A stretch of DNA of 64,000 nucleotides. Source: Flavobacterium celericrescens (GTDB lineage Bacteria > Bacteroidota > Bacteroidia > Flavobacteriales > Flavobacteriaceae). Location: the NCBI RefSeq assembly GCF_011392075.1, contig NZ_JAAJBV010000004.1:186001-250000 (forward strand), in the 5' to 3' direction. The notes under the pieces were generated by a model. That model saw nothing but the letters and a program-made list of their open reading frames with translations. It ran no database searches and had not been told where the DNA came from. A program made the translations under genes and the position numbers. This document shows, in pieces, positions 52,501 through 61,276 of the stretch. Positions within the stretch are counted from its first letter, which is position 1; the number at the start of each line of letters is the position of its first letter.

Positions 52501-55500
52501 TCTTGTTTTGATTCTAATTCTGTAATTGCCAGGAAGAGTAGCAGGAGGCACAACAAAACCACCAGTACCTTCAATAGTTAATATGCTTCCAGAATTATAG
52601 ACCAATTCAGGGGCGGCATCTGTAAATACACCATCATTATTCCAATCTACCCACATTTCTACATATTGTCTTGACACTCTTAATAAGTAGTCTATAGCAA
52701 CTCCTCCGCCAGGAATTTGTGTTACAGGAGAGGATGCTGTGTAGTCTGCATAACCTGATGTGGCTCTTCCTGTTCCCATATTGTTTAAATTGGTAATATT
52801 CCCAACTGTAAATACATTTTCAATATATCTAGTACTTACACCAGAAGTAGGCAAACAATATGGATCACTTCCTGTTGTAGTGGTGCTTCCAGAAAGATTT
52901 CCTAAGTATAAAGGGCCTCCGATACAAAGACGATTAAATGAGAATATGTAAATATAATATGTGGTTGAATTTGCTAATCCAGTAGCTGAAAATGAATTTC
53001 CAGAGCCATTACCAATTACAGTATATCCAGCTCCAACAGTTCCTCCAACAGCATATGCTGTGCCGTTAACCGGTGTTGGTGCAACTGGGTTTGTACTGAT
53101 GACAACTAAATAATTATCAGGTTGTGGTGAAGCATGTGTGAAGGAACCTGAAATTACCGTTCCAGAAGGAACTAAACTTAAAGCTGTTGGTAGTGCAGTA
53201 GGGGCAACGCAAGGAATATTACAATTTCCGCTGTACGTTGCAAAAATTTCAAAACCAGGTCTATTGTTTATATTATCAGAAGTGAATCTCACAGTGATTG
53301 TTTGCCCCGGATTTCCAGTATAATTAATCGTTCCTGCACCCGTATATACAGCTAATAAAGTTCCGCCAATGCCTACTCCATCATACAACCAAACTGCATC
53401 GAACCCATTTTCAGCATCGTAAGTTCCTGTAAGAGTTACTACTGCGGTTGATGTGACGTTTAGTGCAGACCAGTCATTTCTGTTAGTTCCATAGTTGCCT
53501 AAGTTATTGTGATCGCGAAGAATAGTATTATTACCACAATTTACATTGTTTGTTCCTAATCCATTAACTAAAACAATTTGATAAACATTCAATGTTGCTG
53601 TAGTTGAATATGATGAAGTGCCACAGGTGTTTGTAGCTGATGCTTGATATAGATAACCATTCATTGCTAATGTAGCTCCAGTAATATTTAATGTAGCAGT
53701 AGTGGCATTGCTATACACACCTCCATTAGTAACTGTCGTCCATGTTGCTCCGCCATCAGTACTTACTTGCCAGGTATAACTCGTAGCTCCATTAATTGCA
53801 GTAACACTAAATGAAGCAGCTCCGCCAACTGTAGTTGTTATGTCTGCTGGGTTAGCAGTTATGCTAGGTGTTGCAATTACTGTTATTGGTGTTGAAACAC
53901 TACAAGTTCCAATAGTATAAATTACTGTTGCAGTTCCGACTGTAACTCCAGTTACTACACCACCGCCAGAAATCGTAGCAGTACCAGTGCCATTTGTAAT
54001 CGACCATGTACCACCTCCTGAGGCATTTGTAAATGCAGGGGTATTTGCTCCAGTACATACAGTAGCTGAACCTCCACCAATTGCTGCTGGAGTTGGATTT
54101 ACAGTGACAGCATAAGTTGCTGGAGTACAAGATCCAATAGTATAATTTACAGTAACTGTTCCAGCAGATGTTCCAGTAAGAACTCCACCTCCTGTTATTG
54201 TTGCAGCCCCAGTTCCATTAACAACTGACCAAGTTCCTCCACCATTTGGATTTGTAAATGCTGGTGTTGAAGAGCCATTGCATACTGTAGCTGCTCCTCC
54301 GGCAATCGCTCCTGGTGTTTGTTGAACGGTTAAAGCTCTTGTTATACTACATGTTGTTGGTAATGTGTATACAACTGTTACATTTCCAGCTGTTACTCCA
54401 GTTACGACACCTCCTGCATTAATTGTTGCAGAACCAGTTCCATTTATGATTGACCATGTACCTCCTCCTGTTGCATTTGTAAAAGCAGGTGTAGTTGTTC
54501 CGGTACATACCGTAGCGGCACCTCCACCAATTGCAGCGGGTAATGGGTTTACTGTTATTGATTGTCCATTATTTGTTCCATTAGGATTTGTTACTAAAAC
54601 AGTTCCTGATGTTGTACCTGCTGCAACTACTGCAGTAATTGTTGTTGCATTTACGCGAACAACAGCTGTACAAGCAGTTCCGTTTATTGAAACTGTATTT
54701 GCTCCGGCTGCAAAATTAAATCCTGTAATTGTTATTGTACTTCCTACGCAAACGGGGTTTGGAGTAATACTTGTAACCCCAATGTATTGAAAAGTTACTC
54801 GTCCATTTGCTCCAGCACCACCAGCTCTAGTACCTCCGCCATTTTCACCACCACCACCACCTGCGCCAGGGGTGCCTCCTGGGTTTCCTACTGCATTTGT
54901 ACTTCCAGCTCCTCCAATTCCAAAAATGCCAATTACAGTTCCGGAATCTCCACCATCCCCACCTGGAGCTCCAACTCTTGTTCCATTTAATCCATTTGAA
55001 TTGGTAGTTCCACCAGATGCCGTTCCGCCACCACTATTTGTTGGTAAATTTAATGAACCTCTGTTGCCAACTCCTCCAGTTCCGCCGTTAGCAATCATAT
55101 TTGTTAAAGGGCTGGCGCTTGTTATTGAAGATAATGTTCCATTTCCTCCTGTTCCTCCTGCAGCTGCTCCAGCGGCTCCTCCGCTACCTACAGTATATGT
55201 AAATGTAGTTACTCCTCCTGTTACAGCTATAGTTCTTGTTGTGGCACCGCCACCGCCACCGCCATTTCCTCCATTAGTATTTGAATTAGATCCGCCGCCG
55301 CCGCCGCCGCCGCCCCATGAAGATGCAGTTACTGAAGTAACGCCTACGGGTACATTGAAGGTTTTTCCAATGCCTGGCGTATTATCATTGCCTGGAAATT
55401 GCGCGAAAATTTCTTGAGAACCAAAAAGAAATGTGGATAGGTAAGCTATTAAAAGTAATAGGTTTTTTCTTTTTTTTGAACGTGTATCCATAGTTTTATC

Positions 55501-55536
55501 TATAGAATACACAGAGAAAGTGTAGTTCTGTTTCAT
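49588..55536 (-). CDS. Giant T9SS type A cargo protein with Gly-rich head, CUB-like and GEVED domains
   Basis: A 1982-aa secreted protein. The signal segment is 'KNLLLLIAYLSTFLFGSQEI' ending FAQ; ATG 55536 and ATG 55491 are both possible, and I keep the first because related genes also have long n-regions. Modules: a Gly-rich beta domain with runs of eight glycines (about 60-250), an IPT/TIG-like domain ('TPNPVCVGSTITITGFNF'), three 75-aa repeats ('GGGAATVC.G..TPAFTN..GG'), an Ig-like domain, a CUB-like domain ('AENGFDAVWLYDGVGIGGTL'), FN3, GEVED ('YVEMWVDWNNDGVFTDAAPE'), a jelly roll ('GWAIDDIQVYGKRP'), the shared C-terminal block (about 51310 to 49588) and the sorting end 'VQIFDLLGRDIATFNN', KTYKVIY. 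Confidence 0.9.
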   Translation of the reverse strand: MKQNYTFSVYSIDKTMDTRSKKRKNLLLLIAYLSTFLFGSQEIFAQFPGNDNTPGIGKTFNVPVGVTSVTASSWGGGGGGGGSNSNTNGGNGGGGGGATTRTIAVTGGVTTFTYTVGSGGAAGAAAGGTGGNGTLSSITSASPLTNMIANGGTGGVGNRGSLNLPTNSGGGTASGGTTNSNGLNGTRVGAPGGDGGDSGTVIGIFGIGGAGSTNAVGNPGGTPGAGGGGGENGGGTRAGGAGANGRVTFQYIGVTSITPNPVCVGSTITITGFNFAAGANTVSINGTACTAVVRVNATTITAVVAAGTTSGTVLVTNPNGTNNGQSITVNPLPAAIGGGAATVCTGTTTPAFTNATGGGTWSIINGTGSATINAGGVVTGVTAGNVTVVYTLPTTCSITRALTVQQTPGAIAGGAATVCNGSSTPAFTNPNGGGTWSVVNGTGAATITGGGVLTGTSAGTVTVNYTIGSCTPATYAVTVNPTPAAIGGGSATVCTGANTPAFTNASGGGTWSITNGTGTATISGGGVVTGVTVGTATVIYTIGTCSVSTPITVIATPSITANPADITTTVGGAASFSVTAINGATSYTWQVSTDGGATWTTVTNGGVYSNATTATLNITGATLAMNGYLYQASATNTCGTSSYSTTATLNVYQIVLVNGLGTNNVNCGNNTILRDHNNLGNYGTNRNDWSALNVTSTAVVTLTGTYDAENGFDAVWLYDGVGIGGTLLAVYTGAGTINYTGNPGQTITVRFTSDNINNRPGFEIFATYSGNCNIPCVAPTALPTALSLVPSGTVISGSFTHASPQPDNYLVVISTNPVAPTPVNGTAYAVGGTVGAGYTVIGNGSGNSFSATGLANSTTYYIYIFSFNRLCIGGPLYLGNLSGSTTTTGSDPYCLPTSGVSTRYIENVFTVGNITNLNNMGTGRATSGYADYTASSPVTQIPGGGVAIDYLLRVSRQYVEMWVDWNNDGVFTDAAPELVYNSGSILTIEGTGGFVVPPATLPGNYRIRIKTREDSPTITPCGNYTTGETEDYRLVVVADCAAKPNALYDGSRCDNGTVVLGVEGTPGVTQFRFYDSLYGGTLIGTQAAVPGITNWTTPFLTTTTKYYVTAWNGTCESWYREEIIATINPTSNIIVTPSVPEVCGENNIVQITAGGDEVIDYLVNEDFESSSLGSLNRLNISADANTQWTSRVSPYVPVGLVWKPAITSRAIGNNFALANSDFAAPTPKETHLRTAILDASTYSDLFLSFRHHFSYYPGEPVQFAYVDISIDGGATWPTTLAQYTSNQGYAGQFTNVNIDLTAYAGQPSLMIRFRYYLAGGSSWANGWAIDDIQVYGKRPLNTTFTWSGGTVDAFIDAGCTIPYVAQSVTTVYVRPTALQLAAPSWSFTANATLGNGCPISEFINITNKTKLWIGGTSNDWYNANNWSPVGVPDANTCVYVYDGTFDANINNAGNDALAKIVTVRPSGLLEIQPNNTLTVTDEVTVDAGGTFNIENSGSLIQVNNVANTGTISLKRNVNIRKLDYVYWASPVANFALSSVSPGTTGNKYKWTPTIGANINGFGNWAGANETMVLGKGYIVRGPDAYTSTLSNYTANFVGVPNNGNITQPVSRGTYDGVNYATGVSATPATRDDDNWNLIGNPYPSALNANAFLTLNTNIGGFIKLWSHGTLPSAVTIDPFYNNYAQNYTVADYVTYNFLGPITPGFDGNIGAGQGFFVLMNHSSSATTENVTFNNSMRSNGYRNDLFFKNSNTTTNAPEEKSRIWLDLVSPTNSASRTLVGYANGATNTLDRLYDAPALGVKSTFELFSKTGTNQLSIQGRSLPFDTNDQVPLGITIPQNGIYTIAIGTTDGIFANSSQPIYLEDTTLGIIHDLRTAPYSFTGTVGTNESRFVLRYTNTVLGNEDFENNNSITVFTNSNINVNSSIENIKSVQIFDLLGRDIATFNNVNSSTFTTQNVKPTQSALLVKITLENGNTKTYKVIY
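53890..54560 (-). repeat. Three degenerate 225-bp in-frame repeats
   Basis: CCTCC-anchored motifs recur at 54071, 54296 and 54521, a 225-base (75 aa) period. Each protein unit reads 'GGG.ATVC.G..TPAFTN..GGGTWS..NGTG.ATI'. Unlike the 258-bp units at 32322-33353, these have diverged in DNA. Confidence 0.85.
55292..55312 (-). repeat. (CCG)7 trinucleotide tract in the Gly-rich coding region
   Basis: Seven perfect CCG triplets on the plus strand (encoding Gly on the minus strand), a striking GC-rich microsatellite in an AT-rich genome. Length changes would remain in frame. Confidence 0.9.
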
Positions 55537-55592
55537 ATGTAGGGGTTTTTATTCATTAGCTTATATAAATGAATTTAGTATAAGCTCAATTA

Positions 55593-55600
55593 CAAATATA
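55593..55600 (-). promoter_or_regulatory. Putative -7 box of the 1982-aa gene (TATATTTG)
   Basis: Minus-strand TATATTTG, 56 bases ahead of ATG 55536. It is the same box as that of the 1783-aa gene, but no TTG partner is at the normal distance. Confidence 0.4.
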
Positions 55601-55852
55601 TATATTTCTTTGATTATATGTGATTAGTGTTAATTTTTTTTTCTTTTTTTTAAAATATCCGTTTATTCTGTAAGAAATAGAAAACAAAATAGTGTATAAA
55701 GTTTTATGATTTATATTGTTTTTTAAGTTGTTGATAATCTGATTATTAAAAATAAATGTGAGTAAATCACATAATTCAGTATAAAATAGATAAACTGCAA
55801 AATAAATCGGATAAAAAACCTAACAAAAATGAATTTTTTTTTAAAAAAAACT

Positions 55853-55860
55853 TAAATTTG
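55853..55860 (+). promoter_or_regulatory. Putative -7 box of the 613-aa T9SS gene (TAAATTTG)
   Basis: TAAATTTG ending 29 bases before the ATG at 55890. No TTG partner is evident in the A/T-rich upstream run. Confidence 0.4.
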
Positions 55861-55889
55861 TAAATAATCCTCCTATTAAACTAAATATC

Positions 55890-57731
55890 ATGAAAGAAAA
55901 AATACTTTTAACATTGGGAATGTTGTGTTTTTTTGTGAACGCAAATGCTCAATTGTATGTTAATCCAGGTAGTTATGTTTTTATGACTAATCAGTTTATG
56001 TATGTTACACAAGATGTTAATATACAAAACACTGGAAATTTCTATATGAGAAATACTGCACAGTTGTTGCAAGGTACTGCAGGAGCTTCTACTAATTTTG
56101 GTGCTGGTAAATTGTCACTTTTTCAAGAAGGGACAACAAACAATTTTCAATATAACTATTGGTGTTCTCCTGTTGGAGCTGCTTCTGGTATATTTGGAAA
56201 TGAACAGTTTGGTATTACACTATTGAATAGACCAACTGGGTTAATAACAAGCACAGCGGCTACAATTTTACCAACTAATAACTATAATGGAACATCAAGC
56301 CCTTTAGCTATAGCTCCATATTGGATTTGGAAATTTGTTACTTCAACTACATATGCACAATGGGCTTATGTTGGTAGTGCTACTTCAGTGAATCCAGGCG
56401 AAGGTTTTACAATGAAAGGAACGTCAGGAAGTGATGCAACTGTGGTTGATGCTGATGGTGTTCAGAATAATTCTGGTAGTAGACAACGTTATGATTTTAG
56501 AGGTAAACCAAATGATGGAACTATCTCAGTGCCAGTTTCTGCTGGTAATTTTACTTTGGTTGGCAATCCGTATCCAAGTGCAATTGACTTAAATGCTTAC
56601 TTACTTAATCCAGCAAATGCTTTGGTAATTGATGGTGCTGCTCGTTTTTGGGAACAAGTAGTTGTGAATACACACACATTAAATCAATACCAAGGAGGTT
56701 ATGGCATATATACACCAGGTTTAGGTTATACTGCTGCGGCTTTTTGGACTTATGATGGACTTGGAAATCAAGGAATACCAGCTGGTTCGGGAACAAACTT
56801 TCAGAGAAGATTTAGCCCGGTTGGACAAGGATTTATGGTGATGGGAACAGCAGCAGGCTCTGTTACAATGAGAAATTCTTTTAGAGCTTTTGTAAGAGAA
56901 GCAGTTGTTAATCAATCTGAATTTGCAAAAAACACCAATCAAACAGTTTCTACTGATGTGTATGACCCGAGTTCAGAATATTTTCCAGAAATTCCAAATG
57001 TAGCAGGAATTGATTATACACAAGTTAAGAAAACATTTGCTCCTCAATTAAAAATTTACGCAATGTATAATGACGGTGGAGTAAGACCTACAACTTTAGG
57101 CTTTGATGATAATGCAACTGATGGCTTTGATTATGGATGGGATGGAAGATCTCCTTCAGGTGAAGCAGCAGAATTTTATTATATTTTAGAAGGAACAACT
57201 AATGAATATGTAGCTTCGGCTGTTCAGTTTGATATCAACAAGAAAGTTCCTGTTGGTTTTAGATGTAGTGCTCAAACCAATTTTAAAGTTCAAGTAAAAG
57301 AAGTATTGAATGGTTTTGATCCTAATCAAGCTGTTTATATGCATGATAAAGTAACTGGAATTTACTACGATATTAAGTCAGGTATCTTTGATATGACTTT
57401 ACCTGCAGGTGATAATAAAACAAGATTTGAAATCACGTTTAAAAATACTGATGACACTTTGACAACACCTGATGAGGCTAGTAATATGTTTGTAGTTGTT
57501 CAAAATAATGAACAAGGAATGTTAACTATTCAGAATTCTTTATTAAAAGATATTAATTCATTATCTTTATATGATGTAACAGGTAAATTAGTATTGAGTA
57601 AATTGAATTTAGGTAGTGCAGCTTCTTATCAATTTTCTACAGCTAGTTTAAGTGATGGTGTTTATGTAGTAACTGCAACAACTGCTGATAATGTAAATGT
57701 GAGCAAAAAAATATCTGTCTATAAAAAATAA
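55890..57731 (+). CDS. T9SS type A cargo protein related to the giants' C-terminal block
   Basis: A 613-aa secreted protein: signal peptide about 1-21 (ending VNANAQ), then from about residue 80 the same architecture as the shared block of the three giants: 'QYNYWCSPVGAASGIF', 'VNPGEGFTMKGTSG', 'DFRGKPNDGTISVPVSAGNF', 'LVGNPYPSAIDLNAYLLNP' and 'SPVGQGFMVMGTAAGSVTMR'. It ends in a type A sorting domain, 'SLSLYDVTGKLVLSKLNL' with terminal KKISVYKK. It therefore looks like a cargo protein made mostly of the common module, without the long N-terminal additions. It is divergent from the 1982-aa gene. Confidence 0.88.
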   Translation: MKEKILLTLGMLCFFVNANAQLYVNPGSYVFMTNQFMYVTQDVNIQNTGNFYMRNTAQLLQGTAGASTNFGAGKLSLFQEGTTNNFQYNYWCSPVGAASGIFGNEQFGITLLNRPTGLITSTAATILPTNNYNGTSSPLAIAPYWIWKFVTSTTYAQWAYVGSATSVNPGEGFTMKGTSGSDATVVDADGVQNNSGSRQRYDFRGKPNDGTISVPVSAGNFTLVGNPYPSAIDLNAYLLNPANALVIDGAARFWEQVVVNTHTLNQYQGGYGIYTPGLGYTAAAFWTYDGLGNQGIPAGSGTNFQRRFSPVGQGFMVMGTAAGSVTMRNSFRAFVREAVVNQSEFAKNTNQTVSTDVYDPSSEYFPEIPNVAGIDYTQVKKTFAPQLKIYAMYNDGGVRPTTLGFDDNATDGFDYGWDGRSPSGEAAEFYYILEGTTNEYVASAVQFDINKKVPVGFRCSAQTNFKVQVKEVLNGFDPNQAVYMHDKVTGIYYDIKSGIFDMTLPAGDNKTRFEITFKNTDDTLTTPDEASNMFVVVQNNEQGMLTIQNSLLKDINSLSLYDVTGKLVLSKLNLGSAASYQFSTASLSDGVYVVTATTADNVNVSKKISVYKK

Positions 57732-57744
57732 GAGACAATTATAG

Positions 57745-57752
57745 TATATTTG
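57745..57752 (+). promoter_or_regulatory. Possible -7 box upstream of the ACC deaminase-like gene (TATATTTG)
   Basis: TATATTTG ends one base before the hairpin at 57754. If used, the transcript would start within the hairpin or its 5' arm. There is no TTG partner. Confidence 0.3.
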
Positions 57753-57780
57753 AAAGCAGCTTTTAATAGCTGCTTTTTTT
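57753..57780 (+). terminator. Terminator whose T-run touches the next ATG
   Basis: Stem AAAGCAGC / GCTGCTTT around TTTTAATA, followed by T residues up to 57780; the ATG of the next gene is 57781-57783. Confidence 0.75.
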
Positions 57781-58692
57781 ATGAAAACTAGTCAAAATCA
57801 AAAGATAGAAATAGCATTTCCAAAAGGTATAGAACTCTATATTAAAAGAGAAGATTTGTTACACCCTGTAATTTCAGGAAATAAATTTCGAAAGCTGAAA
57901 TATAACTTGGAGGAAGCTAAACAATTAGGTTTTAAAAAGTTGTTAACCTTTGGAGGTGCTTTTTCAAATCATATTGTTGCTATGGCTGGAGCTGGAGCAG
58001 CTTTTGGTTTTGAAACTATTGGAGTAATTCGTGGGGAAGAGTTAATAAATAAAATTCATGAGAATCCATCTTTGCAATTTGCTCAACAATCTGGGATGCA
58101 ATTTCATTTTATTGATAGAACATCATACAGAAATAAAACGGACATAAACTTTATAGAAAATTTACGAAATTTATTCGGTGATTTTTATTTAGTTCCGGAA
58201 GGGGGAACTAATGATTTAGCAATAAAAGGTTGTGAAGAGATTCTAACAAAAGAAGATGTTGAACAATTTAATTACATCTGTTGCGCAATGGGAACTGGTG
58301 GAACAATTTCAGGAATTATTAATTCGTCGAGTGAAATGCAAGAAATTATTGGATTTTCTTCGTTAAAAGGTGATTTTTTATCTGATGTAATTCGTAATTT
58401 TGTACAGAAAAAAAATTGGAACGTTAATTGTGAGTATCATTTTGGTGGTTATGGAAAGGTTTCAGATGAACTTATTTCATTTTTAAACTTTTTTTATATA
58501 GAAACTAAAATTCCATTAGACCCAGTTTATACTGGAAAAATGATGTTTGGAATTTTTGATTTAATCGAAAAAGGATGTTTTCCACCCAATTCAAAAATCC
58601 TAGCTATTCACACTGGAGGATTGCAAGGAGTTGCAGGTATGAATGATATGTTGCAAAAAAAGAATAAAGAAACAATACATTATAATGATTAA
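57781..58692 (+). CDS. PLP-dependent ACC deaminase / D-cysteine desulfhydrase family protein
   Basis: A 303-aa fold-type II PLP enzyme. The Schiff-base lysine is Lys35 in 'HPVISGNKFRKLKYNL', the substrate-binding loop is 'TFGGAFSNHIVAMAGAG', and the phosphate loop is seen in 'CAMGTGGTISG'. The end has 'ILAIHTGGLQGVAGM'. Family members either deaminate 1-aminocyclopropane-1-carboxylate or desulfurate D-cysteine; the motifs do not separate these, and D-cysteine desulfhydrase-like activity is the more common finding. The start codon directly follows a terminator T-run, and the stop overlaps the next gene by eight bases. Confidence 0.88.
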   Translation: MKTSQNQKIEIAFPKGIELYIKREDLLHPVISGNKFRKLKYNLEEAKQLGFKKLLTFGGAFSNHIVAMAGAGAAFGFETIGVIRGEELINKIHENPSLQFAQQSGMQFHFIDRTSYRNKTDINFIENLRNLFGDFYLVPEGGTNDLAIKGCEEILTKEDVEQFNYICCAMGTGGTISGIINSSSEMQEIIGFSSLKGDFLSDVIRNFVQKKNWNVNCEYHFGGYGKVSDELISFLNFFYIETKIPLDPVYTGKMMFGIFDLIEKGCFPPNSKILAIHTGGLQGVAGMNDMLQKKNKETIHYND

Positions 58693-59557
58693 AAAAATCA
58701 CCTTATTTCTGATAGGTATTATGATTGTTGGATGTAATAGTACAAAACCAATTGTGCGAACTACTTCAAAATCAAAACCTAAAACAACAACGACCACTAC
58801 TAAAAAAAAGCCAGTGGCTCAAAATTCTACTACCAAAACTAATCCTGAAAATAAAACAACAACTTCTTCAACTAATGGAAAAGAAGTACAATTAGAAGCA
58901 ACTTCAAATGTGAGAACTTATGAAGAAGAAATCAAATTGTATGTTGCAAATTTTAGTGAAATTGCAAAAAACAACATGAAAACGCATGGAATTCCTGCTA
59001 GTATTATTCTAGCGCAAGGAATTCTAGAATCGGGAGCTGGAAAAGGAAAATTAGCTATTTCAGCTAATAATCATTTTGGAATTAAATGTCATACTGGATG
59101 GACAGGAGATAGTGTTCGTCATGATGATGATGCTGAACAAGAGTGTTTTAGAAAATACAATCAAGCGGCTGAATCATATAAAGACCATTCTTTGTTTTTA
59201 ACATCAAGAAGTCGTTATGCGTCATTATTTAATTTAGATAAAGGTGATTATGAATCTTGGGCAAAAGGGTTAAAGGCTGCGGGTTATGCAACTGATGTGA
59301 AATATCCAGATAAATTAATTGGTTTAATAGAACGATTCGAATTGTATAAATATGATAATGAGGTTCTAAACCGCAATTATATTCCTGTAAAAAAAGATCC
59401 TTTAGTAGAAATTTCTGAAGGTTATTATACAATCCAGCAAGGAGACACTTTATATTCTTTATCCAAGAAGTTTAGTTTATCAGTTGATGATTTGAAAAAA
59501 ATGAATAATCTTTCAGATAATGCCATATCAATTGGGCAAAAAATAAAAATCAAATAA
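58685..59557 (+). CDS. Glucosaminidase-LysM lipoprotein
   Basis: A 290-aa lipoprotein (Cys17 in MIVGC) that should hydrolyse peptidoglycan. A Thr/Lys-rich linker (about 25-65) leads to a glucosaminidase (FlgJ/LytD-type) domain: '[20 protein letters not shown]', the catalytic Glu115 in '[17 protein letters not shown]', 'NNHFGIKC' and '[18 protein letters not shown]'. A single LysM (about 246-290, '[20 protein letters not shown]') closes the protein. ATG 58685 is selected for the lipobox; an in-frame ATG at 58643 would put 14 basic residues ahead of the signal. It overlaps the genes on both sides. Confidence 0.92.
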   Translation: MIKKITLFLIGIMIVGCNSTKPIVRTTSKSKPKTTTTTTKKKPVAQNSTTKTNPENKTTTSSTNGKEVQLEATSNVRTYEEEIKLYVANFSEIAKNNMKTHGIPASIILAQGILESGAGKGKLAISANNHFGIKCHTGWTGDSVRHDDDAEQECFRKYNQAAESYKDHSLFLTSRSRYASLFNLDKGDYESWAKGLKAAGYATDVKYPDKLIGLIERFELYKYDNEVLNRNYIPVKKDPLVEISEGYYTIQQGDTLYSLSKKFSLSVDDLKKMNNLSDNAISIGQKIKIK

Positions 59558-60843
59558 TGTTATATAAAAGAAGTAGCGAATTATTTGTTGAGGCAAATAA
59601 AGTAATTCCTGGAGGAGTAAATTCACCAGTTAGAGCATTTAAAGGAGTAGGGGGAACGCCAATTTTTGTAAAAGAAGCAAAAGGAGCCTATTTATATGAT
59701 GAAGATGGAAACCGTTTAATTGATTATATCAATTCTTGGGGACCGATGATTTTAGGTCATGCCTATGAACCTGTAGTAAATGCAGTAATAGAGAAAGCTA
59801 AAAAAGGAACTTCTTTTGGGATGCCAACAGAATTAGAAACGCAAATTGCAACATTAGCCGTTTCTATGGTTCCAAATATTGATAAAATAAGATTTGTAAA
59901 TTCTGGCACAGAAGCTTGTATGAGTGCTATTCGATTGGCAAGAGGTTATACAAAACGCGACAAAATAATTAAATTTTCGGGTTGTTATCATGGTCATTCA
60001 GATTCATTTTTGATTGCTGCAGGAAGTGGATTAAGCACGTTTGGTGTGCCAAATTCTCCTGGTGTAACAGAAGGAACGGCAAAAGATACATTATTAGCAA
60101 ATTATAATGATATTGAAAATGTAAAAGCATTATTCGAAGCCAATAAAAATGAAATTGCAGCCATTATTATAGAACCAGTTGCTGGAAATATGGGCTGTAT
60201 TCCGCCAAAAAAAGGTTTTTTAGAAGCTTTACGAGCAGTTTGTTCAGAGAACGGAGCTTTACTTATTTTTGATGAAGTAATGACGGGATTTCGTTTAGCA
60301 AAAGGTGGTGCGCAAGAATTATACGGAGTTCAAGCTGATATTGTTTGTTTTGGAAAAGTAATTGGTGGAGGTTTGCCTGTTGGTGCTTTTGCTGCACGAG
60401 AAGAGATAATGAATTATTTAGCTCCGTTAGGACCAGTGTATCAAGCAGGAACATTGTCTGGAAATCCATTAGCTATGGCGGCTGGATTTGAAATGTTGAA
60501 AGCTTTAAATAATAATTCAGCAATTTTTAAAAGTTTAGAAGAAAAAACTGCTTATTTAGAAAAAGGAATTAAAAAAGTATTAGCGGAGGCTAACATTCAA
60601 TTTACAATTAATAGAGTTGGTTCAATGATTTCTGTACATTTTGATGCTAACCCAGTTTATGATTTTAATACAGCAAAAAATGGTGATAACGAAACGTTTA
60701 AAAAGTTTTTCCATGGTTTGCTAAATCGAGGAGTTTATATTGCACCATCGGCTTATGAAACTTGGTTTATTACAGAAGCATTAACTTACGAAGATTTAGA
60801 TTTTACAATTAATGCAATTGCAAGTGTTGCAAAAGAGTTATAA
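59557..60843 (+). CDS. hemL: Glutamate-1-semialdehyde 2,1-aminomutase
   Basis: A 428-aa PLP enzyme of the C5 haem/tetrapyrrole pathway, converting glutamate-1-semialdehyde to 5-aminolevulinate. Motifs: '[20 protein letters not shown]' at the start, '[19 protein letters not shown]', the Asp239 PLP contact in '[12 protein letters not shown]', and the Schiff-base Lys267 in '[16 protein letters not shown]'. Length is as usual. Its start codon shares a base with the stop of the glucosaminidase gene. No other hem genes are in the window. Confidence 0.97.
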   Translation: MLYKRSSELFVEANKVIPGGVNSPVRAFKGVGGTPIFVKEAKGAYLYDEDGNRLIDYINSWGPMILGHAYEPVVNAVIEKAKKGTSFGMPTELETQIATLAVSMVPNIDKIRFVNSGTEACMSAIRLARGYTKRDKIIKFSGCYHGHSDSFLIAAGSGLSTFGVPNSPGVTEGTAKDTLLANYNDIENVKALFEANKNEIAAIIIEPVAGNMGCIPPKKGFLEALRAVCSENGALLIFDEVMTGFRLAKGGAQELYGVQADIVCFGKVIGGGLPVGAFAAREEIMNYLAPLGPVYQAGTLSGNPLAMAAGFEMLKALNNNSAIFKSLEEKTAYLEKGIKKVLAEANIQFTINRVGSMISVHFDANPVYDFNTAKNGDNETFKKFFHGLLNRGVYIAPSAYETWFITEALTYEDLDFTINAIASVAKEL

Positions 60844-60845
60844 AA

Positions 60846-60877
60846 AAAATCCCGATTGATATCGGGATTTTTTTTAT
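60846..60877. terminator. Bidirectional terminator after hemL
   Basis: Stem AAATCCCGAT / ATCGGGATTT with loop TGAT and long A- and T-runs, between convergent stops at 60843 and 60874. Confidence 0.85.
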
Positions 60878-61203
60878 TTTAAAGTAAGTTTATTGAAAAC
60901 TGCACTATTTTTTTCTAGAAGAACTAACTGTTCTTGAGTTAGCATATCTTTTATTTCAGTTCTTATTCTTTTGAATAAATCTTTCTTTTCTTCTTCAGTA
61001 GGATTTACCGCTAAAGATTTATGTTTGTGAATGAATATTTGATAAACTCTCTCTGAAACATCTTCATTAAGTTGTAAAGCTGCTGTAAGTTCAGTAGCAT
61101 CTTTTTTTGCTAAAGTAAAGATATCTCCTTTTTGAGTTTCTTGTGCAGAAGCTCCTATTGTGAAAGCAAAAAACAAAGCGATTACTGCAAATAATTTTTT
61201 CAT
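60874..61203 (-). CDS. Small periplasmic protein, Spy-like
   Basis: A 109-aa exported protein: signal peptide about 1-20 (ending GASAQ), then an all-helical mature part with 'ATELTAALQLNEDVSERVYQ' and 'RTEIKDMLTQEQLVLLEKNS', the last resembling an LTxxQ motif. It is related in style to the next upstream gene on the same strand and probably belongs to the CpxP/Spy-like periplasmic group; the role (chaperone, metal or envelope stress) is not known. Confidence 0.6.
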   Translation of the reverse strand: MKKLFAVIALFFAFTIGASAQETQKGDIFTLAKKDATELTAALQLNEDVSERVYQIFIHKHKSLAVNPTEEEKKDLFKRIRTEIKDMLTQEQLVLLEKNSAVFNKLTLK

Positions 61204-61276
61204 GTTGTTATTTTTTATAGTTTTCGAAATTCAAATCTAATAGATTTTTTTCGGATAACCAAAAAAAAGATTAAAA

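Larger units (their letters stand above)
55537..55889. other. Divergent intergenic region between T9SS genes
   Basis: A 353-bp very AT-rich stretch without a gene, between the divergent 1982-aa and 613-aa cargo genes. It carries a -7 box for each direction (minus 55593-55600, plus 55853-55860) about 250 bases apart. I see nothing else structured in it. Confidence 0.7.

Noticed and set aside
54365..55417. Long Pro/Val/Thr-rich frames on the plus strand
   Set aside because: They are antisense to the Gly-rich and repeat modules of the 1982-aa gene; the composition is the mirror of Gly/Thr codons, and no signal, motif or promoter supports them.
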